From assembly GCF_033439725.1 (NCBI RefSeq), contig NW_026944387.1, positions 744,001 through 808,000 of the forward strand: a stretch of DNA of 64,000 nt. Reading direction: 5' to 3'. Each line of letters opens with the position of its first letter. Position 1 is the stretch's first letter. This DNA is from Neurospora tetraspora (lineage: Eukaryota > Ascomycota > Sordariomycetes > Sordariales > Sordariaceae). The translations under genes and the position numbers were made by a program. Below are positions 59,170 through 64,000 of this stretch, piece by piece. Below the pieces are notes generated by a model. The model saw nothing but the letters and a program-made list of their open reading frames with translations. It had not been told where the DNA came from and searched no databases.

Positions 59170-60265
59170 TCAGAGCACCACCGGATTCGTTGCTTGGAAC
59201 TGTCCACAAGCTGGGTTCGATGTACAAGTATCCAGCTCTCCAGTCCGACCAGCTGCGTCGAGTTCCCAGACTTCATGATTGTTTGCCAGCTCCTTAGGCG
59301 GCACATACAACTCTGTGGCATGGGGCTCGGTGGGAAGCTCTTCTTCTTTGGCCTTTGGTTTACTGACGTCCTCGGCGGTGACGGCGACTTTTGGTTCGCC
59401 CGTTTCTAGAGTAGGTTGAACTTCACCCGGCGGCGAGGGTGGTGGTTTCTTCGACCTCCTCCTCTTGAACCGGAAGTAGTAAGCCAATCCTGCGATTATA
59501 GCTAGCACTACAACGCCGCCTCCGGCTATGCCACCGGCAATGGCTCCGACGTTGCTGTTGCTGGTGGAGGAGGATTCCTTATCCTTAGTGGTAGAGGCCG
59601 GTGTTGCGGACGCTGTGGAGGAGGAGGAGGAGGAGGAGGATGTCGAGGCAGACTCAGGCTCATCATCACCAAACGAAACAGGCGTCGCCGCCCTGGCCAG
59701 GAACATGTCCCTCACCTCATCCGACGACCACGGCACGGCCGAAGAGAGATTGGTCGCGTTCCTTCTGTACCAATCCTCAATAACTTTCGGTGTCCTGTAA
59801 GCCTCGGCGTGCGCGTTATAAGAAAAGTTCTGGACGAAGGTCAAGTCCACCATGTCGAAGAGGCCGAGGCCTTGCGGGAACGTGTCTTGGATCTTCCACG
59901 AGCGGCTTAAGCCTCCTTGCCGCTGGGCGAAGTCGTGGCCGTCGACGATTATCATTTGACGGTTGCCTATGACTGCGCAGGACGTCTCGCCGCGGGGCTC
60001 GGGGGTGCGGTCGGGGACTTGGAACCAGGCGAAACCGGGGAGGGTGAGGATGTAGAAGTCGTCGTAGGAGATGGTGTCGACGAAGTCGTTGCCTCCGTAG
60101 ATGAATCTGGGTTTTTTTGAGGGGAGAGTATTAGCGAGAGCGTTTATGGATGGGAAGTTGGAGGATTAACTGGTGCAAGCCTGACGGGGTTTATTTTGTC
60201 TGTTCTTTTTATTCCTTGTTCCCTAGTTCTCCTTTTCTTTGTGGTTTGTTTTTTATGTTTTCTTG

Positions 60266-60299
<34 letters not shown>

Positions 60300-61480
60300 C
60301 TAATTTCCGTTATTCTGCTGGGGGGGAGCAAGGGGGCAGGGAAGACAGCTGTGAATGTGCATGGTACTTACAACTCATACGTCCCAGCCTGGCCGGCGAC
60401 GCCCACCATACAAAACGATTGCCGGCTTCTTGGGGCATTTCCGCTCGTTGTCTGCCATAGCCACTGGCCAGTTCTTGGGTCAAGAAGGTGATGTTGGTCA
60501 TGTCCAACATGTGATCCAATAGAGGTACCGGCTCCGCGTTGTAGGTTACACCTCCTAACACAAAGACCAAGCCATTGGGGCCAAAATGAGGTACGTATTC
60601 CGCTCGTGCATCCCGTAACGTGCCAGTGGGTGGTATAGCCATCTGGAAACCCGACTTGGACAAAGTCTTCGTCTTCATATCGTAAGAAACCATGCCGGCA
60701 ATAGGTTTGAATTGGGCACCAGTCAAGTGGAAGTCAGGATCTGTATTGTTGTTGGCCGTGCCCCCAATCGAAAACCCAATGCTACCTGACGAGGTATGAC
60801 TGGTGGCATATGCTGCTCTGTTCATTAGAGTGAGACTCTTTAGCATGTTTAGGTTGGAGGGTTCTTCCAATGCCCAAGTTCCTCCGCCCGCCCCATCAAC
60901 TGTAAACTTCCAGATGCCGTCTTTTGCGAGCCTTTCCCTGCCCACACCGCGCGGTGCCCGTCCACCAAAGACGTAGAAGGCTTCACCGCTGGGGTCAGTC
61001 CACAATGCCTCGTCATCCGTGGGCACAGGACCACCCTCCTTTGGGGTTGCCTTAATTGTGACCGTCTTTGCGCTCCAAGATTTTGAGATATCGATTGAGA
61101 GAGTGGAGTTGTTGGGCAGGCTGTATACGTTGGTTGGCAGTGATATTTGTGACAACTCCCCGCCATCGATGTAGAGATAGTCTCCTAGAACGACCACTTT
61201 GAAGCGCCGTATATGTTAGCATTTGTTGCAGACCAGGTTTCTCTTGGTCATGTTACGTCGGGTAGGTAACTCGTGACCAGAAAACATAATGCAAAGACAC
61301 AGCTTGGGAGACTTGGTTACCTCTGGTAAGGCTCCTACGAAGGAACTGGCTCTCAGGGGGATTGTCCACCAGCTCCGCCAAAACCGTTTGTAAAATCCAG
61401 AGTAGAAGCGTGAGACCTGCGTGACAACTGAACTGCGGTAGGAGCTTCCAGATTTGATACGACCTCAAAGTTCGGCCCAT
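59170..61480 (-). pseudogene. Kelch-repeat single-pass membrane protein, copy B (one frameshift)
   Basis: Exons 61321-61480, 60373-61196 and 59170-60106, with introns at the same two positions as copy A. It has a signal segment (LTLLLWILQTVLAEL), kelch blades (GDYLYIDGGELS, FYVFGGRAPRGVG, FGPNGLVFVLGG, FIYGGNDF, LPGFAWFQV), a Ser/Thr stalk, a membrane helix (AIAGGIAGGGVVVLAIIAGL) and the tail ELPTEPHATELYVPPKELAN. One base appears missing near 60480: the frame should read NITF-(F)-DPRTGQWLWQ but shifts, and the downstream exon resumes in the original register. Otherwise intact. This could be a young pseudogene or a sequence error. Intron 2 contains a 32-nt poly(T). Confidence 0.75.
60268..60299 (+). 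repeat. 32-nt poly(T) run in kelch copy B intron
   Basis: An uninterrupted T run (A run on the coding strand) inside intron 2, equal in length to the poly(A) run at 46814-46845. Homopolymer lengths are prone to sequencing error. Confidence 0.8.
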
Positions 61481-62117
61481 GATTATTTGTCAGAAACGGG
61501 CTGAGAGGCCGACAAGGTTGAAGAATCCGATGAGATTGTCAGAACTTTTGTGGAAGTGAAAATGAGGAGAGAAATCCTGAGTGAACGAATTTTCAAGCTC
61601 TAACCCATATTTCTAGGTAGTACTTGGCTGCTGGGGCCGAGTCTGAGACACTGGTGGTCTGGAGCCTGTCTTGTACAACCTGCTGGCGTACAAGCAGGGT
61701 ATATTATCGTGATGCTTCAAACATCCCACTCGGATCTTCTGCATTAGGTTGCTCTGAAGGCACTTTAAGCCACTGTCGTGCCGTTCACAAGGCCGCTTAC
61801 ATGCATAACCCAGGCTGGATTTTGAGGCTGAGCAGTAACTGGCTGAAAAAAGGTGCCTTTACAGCACTAGTGTACAACATTGTTATCTGTAGTCCAAACT
61901 AAAGGGGGTTTCTGGAAAATGGTGTTGAAATATCGTATAAAGAAATCCCACCGTGGGAGGATGGTGTGGTAGGAGCTTCGAAGGAATGAGCACCATCCGT
62001 CCAATTCCTCACAATGCTGGCTTTCGCCAAGCCTTCATTTGTCAAGATGCTATAGAGACACTCTTCGACTTTCAGCGACAGGAAGTGTTGCACCCAAAGG
62101 GGTCTTTAGTGGCTGGT
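61481..62117. other. Region between kelch copies B and C
   Basis: Nothing supportable. It is probably promoter of copy B plus 3' flank of the copy C fragment. Confidence 0.4.
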
Positions 62118-62510
62118 TCAAGGTTTCTTCGACGCTTCGATGCTTTCACCCTCTCCATCTCGAACAGCCACCGTGCCACTGATCGCTGTGTCGAGCTCCC
62201 AAACGTCATTGTTGCTTGCTAGCTCCCCCGGCGGCACGTACATCTCGGTGGCCTGCGCCTCGGTGGGGAGTTCTTTCTCTGATTCAGGTTTGGGTTCGGA
62301 CGGAAGGGGCCACAACTCGTGTGGTCCGCCGCCACCCATCTCTCCAGCAGTTCCAATGTTGTTGGATGGTGACGATGGTTTCGATGTTTTGAACCGGAAG
62401 TAGTAAGTTGACCCAGCAAGTACGCCTAGGACAGCAACACCTCCTACCACGCCTCCCACTGTTGGTCCGTGCGGAGGGTGATGAGTAAATGATGCGGTCG
62501 AGGATGTCAC
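62118..62510 (-). pseudogene. Kelch/TM family fragment, copy C (C-terminus only)
   Basis: It encodes a Ser/Thr stalk end, a membrane helix (VGGVVGGVAVLGVLAGSTYY), the FRFK stop-transfer and the conserved tail ELPTEAQATEMYVPPGELAS with DVWELD. No kelch blades or signal segment precede it before copy D begins, so about three quarters of the gene is missing. Confidence 0.75.
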
Positions 62511-62799
62511 AGCGGAAGAGGAAGCTTAATTTGATATAATTTTACACATGATCCCTTTTGGGTTTTCGGGTATGTGCGAGAACACAGGTGATGGTATTGA
62601 TCAATGTATCCTACCGTATAATCTCAATAAATCCGGATTGCAGGTCAGCCCGGCAACGCAGGGTTAAAGCTCTGTGATTGCATCGACAACCACGTGCACA
62701 CAGCCAAACGCAACTGGTAAACCTCTAAACCTGCGTTCCCGAGCTGACCTGGAACCTAGATTGCTCGAGATTATACGATACTTGTTGGGCTCGTTGCTG

Positions 62800-64000
62800 T
62801 TATTGAGTAACCCTCTGGTGTTCTGAGCTGAGTTCATAGGTCTCATTCGTTATATCTAGCTCTCGTGGTTGGCTCGCAGCGTCAAGCTCCCAGGTCTCAT
62901 TGTTACTTGGAAGCTCTTTAGGTGGCACATCCAACTCTGTGGCCTGAGCCTCTGTAGGAAGCTCTTTTTTGGCTTCTGACTCGACCTTCGGTTCGCCACT
63001 TTCTAGAGCTTGAAGCTCACCGGATGAAGGTGGCTTCTTCGACCTCTTAAATCGGAAGTAGTAGGCCAACCCCGCGACAATGGCCAGCGCAGCAACCCCA
63101 CCGGCCACACCCCCAGCAATGGCTCCGACCTTACTCTCAGACGACGCCTGGTTGGTAGTAGCAGGCGTTGCCGAGGCTGTGGCGCTGGAGGGAGAAGATG
63201 TAGAAGTTGAAGCTGGTTTATCAAAGTCGACGGTGTTCGCAAGGAAGGTGTCCCTCACTTCATTCGACGACCACGAGATATCAGAGAGATTGTGGCTTCT
63301 ATACCAGTCCTCTACAATCTTGGGCGTGCGGTAGTCTTCTGCATCTGCGTTATACTTGCCGTCTGCATCCCATGCCAGCTCGGTCATATCGAAGATGCCT
63401 AGGCCCTGTAGGAATGGATCCTTGGTACTCAAATAGTCTTTCTGGCCGAAGGCATCCCCGCCATAGACTAGCATCTGACGCTTGCCTATGACGACGCAGT
63501 CGTGGTTGTTCCGGGGCTCGGATGAGCGGGCGTCTGCTCGAAACCAGACAAAGCCTGGAAGACTCAAGATGAAGAGATCGTCAAAGGCTTTTTTCAGCCT
63601 GCGTCGGCTCCGCCAAATACAAGTCTGAAAGTTATGACCGAGGCTGAATTAATTACTTATTCATACTTGTTTTCGAGAAAACGAGTTCGTCGTCACGGAT
63701 CAACTCACATTTCATACGTCCCAGCTTGGCCGGCTACTCCCACCACGCAAAACGTTTCCCGATCCTCCGGAGCGACGCCTGACGTGACTTGTGATCTCCA
63801 CTGGCCGGTCTTGGGATCGAAGAAAGTCACATTGTTGAAGTTCAGAAATCCTGATATACCAATATTCTGCCTGCCGACCGGCACCACTTTCACTCCACCC
63901 AAGGTAAACACAAAGCCGTTGGGGCCGAACTGAGGGACATATATCGCCCGACTATCAAACAGCGAGGTGGTTAACGGTAGGATTGGCCGAATATCGAGCG
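62800..64000 (-). pseudogene. Kelch-repeat membrane protein, copy D, 5' end outside window (frameshifted)
   Basis: The 5' part runs off the window. Upstream exon (63709 to the edge) has FGPNGFVFTLGG, VTFFDPKTGQW, VTSGVAPEDRETFC and VAGQAGTYE. An intron (63625-63708) sits at the family position. The next exon reads LVFGGADAG, then the frame closes, and the homologous FDDLFILSLPGFVWF resumes in another frame near 63590, so one or two bases are out. The remainder has kelch sequence, a stalk, a membrane helix (VGAIAGGVAGGVAALAIVAG), ELPTEAQATELDVPPKELPS, NNETWELD and two extra ELD/YEL repeats. Confidence 0.72.

Overview
This is nuclear DNA from a filamentous ascomycete, most likely Neurospora or a close Sordariales relative. 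Three things point there. Introns are short (about 46-265 nt) with GTAAGT/GTATGT donors and CTAAC branch sites. Two DNA-transposon relics are AT-rich and stop-riddled, as expected from repeat-induced point mutation (RIP). A PMC1-type Ca2+-ATPase sits next to a class I sirtuin in the same orientation, which I recall as the N. crassa nca-2/nst-1 neighbourhood (memory, not a search).

Layout. 1-8.5 kb is a core block: DASH subunit Duo1, RNase H2 subunit B (convergent with duo1) and Mcm10 (divergent from rnh202). A tRNA-Thr(AGT) and an unpredicted 52-codon gene with an 11-nt first exon follow. 9.6-22.4 kb is an accessory block: a broken kelch/transmembrane gene, a broken DUF3669 gene, an F-box-like gene, a broken HET-domain gene, a Cys-rich gene overlapping a CBM18 chitin-binding gene on the other strand, and a beta-trefoil-like gene. 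22.4-33.4 kb has no gene I can support, but holds a 362-bp inverted-repeat element (MITE) carrying telomere-like TTAGGG units. 33.4-46.2 kb carries the Ca2+-ATPase, a 3,422-bp RIP-damaged PIF/Harbinger transposon with matching ends, and the sirtuin. 46.9-48.1 kb has a second, identical tRNA-Thr and a Fot1/pogo transposase fragment. 48.5-58.7 kb carries divergent DNA2 and TRAPPC11. 59.2-64 kb holds three more kelch/TM paralogues, the last running off the window.

How the genes relate. Mcm10, Dna2 and RNase H2B all act in replication or Okazaki-fragment/ribonucleotide processing, and Duo1 acts at the kinetochore. MluI-cell-cycle-box-like ACGCGT/ACGCGA sites lie upstream of these genes, so shared G1/S control is plausible but not shown. 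The accessory blocks are full of cell-surface and self-recognition families, many of them pseudogenes. Every kelch/TM copy is disrupted in its own way, yet a cytosolic tail motif is conserved among them.

Exon boundaries were set by eye from splice signals and frame continuity and could be off by a base or two. Functional names rest on recognised motifs; no database search was possible.
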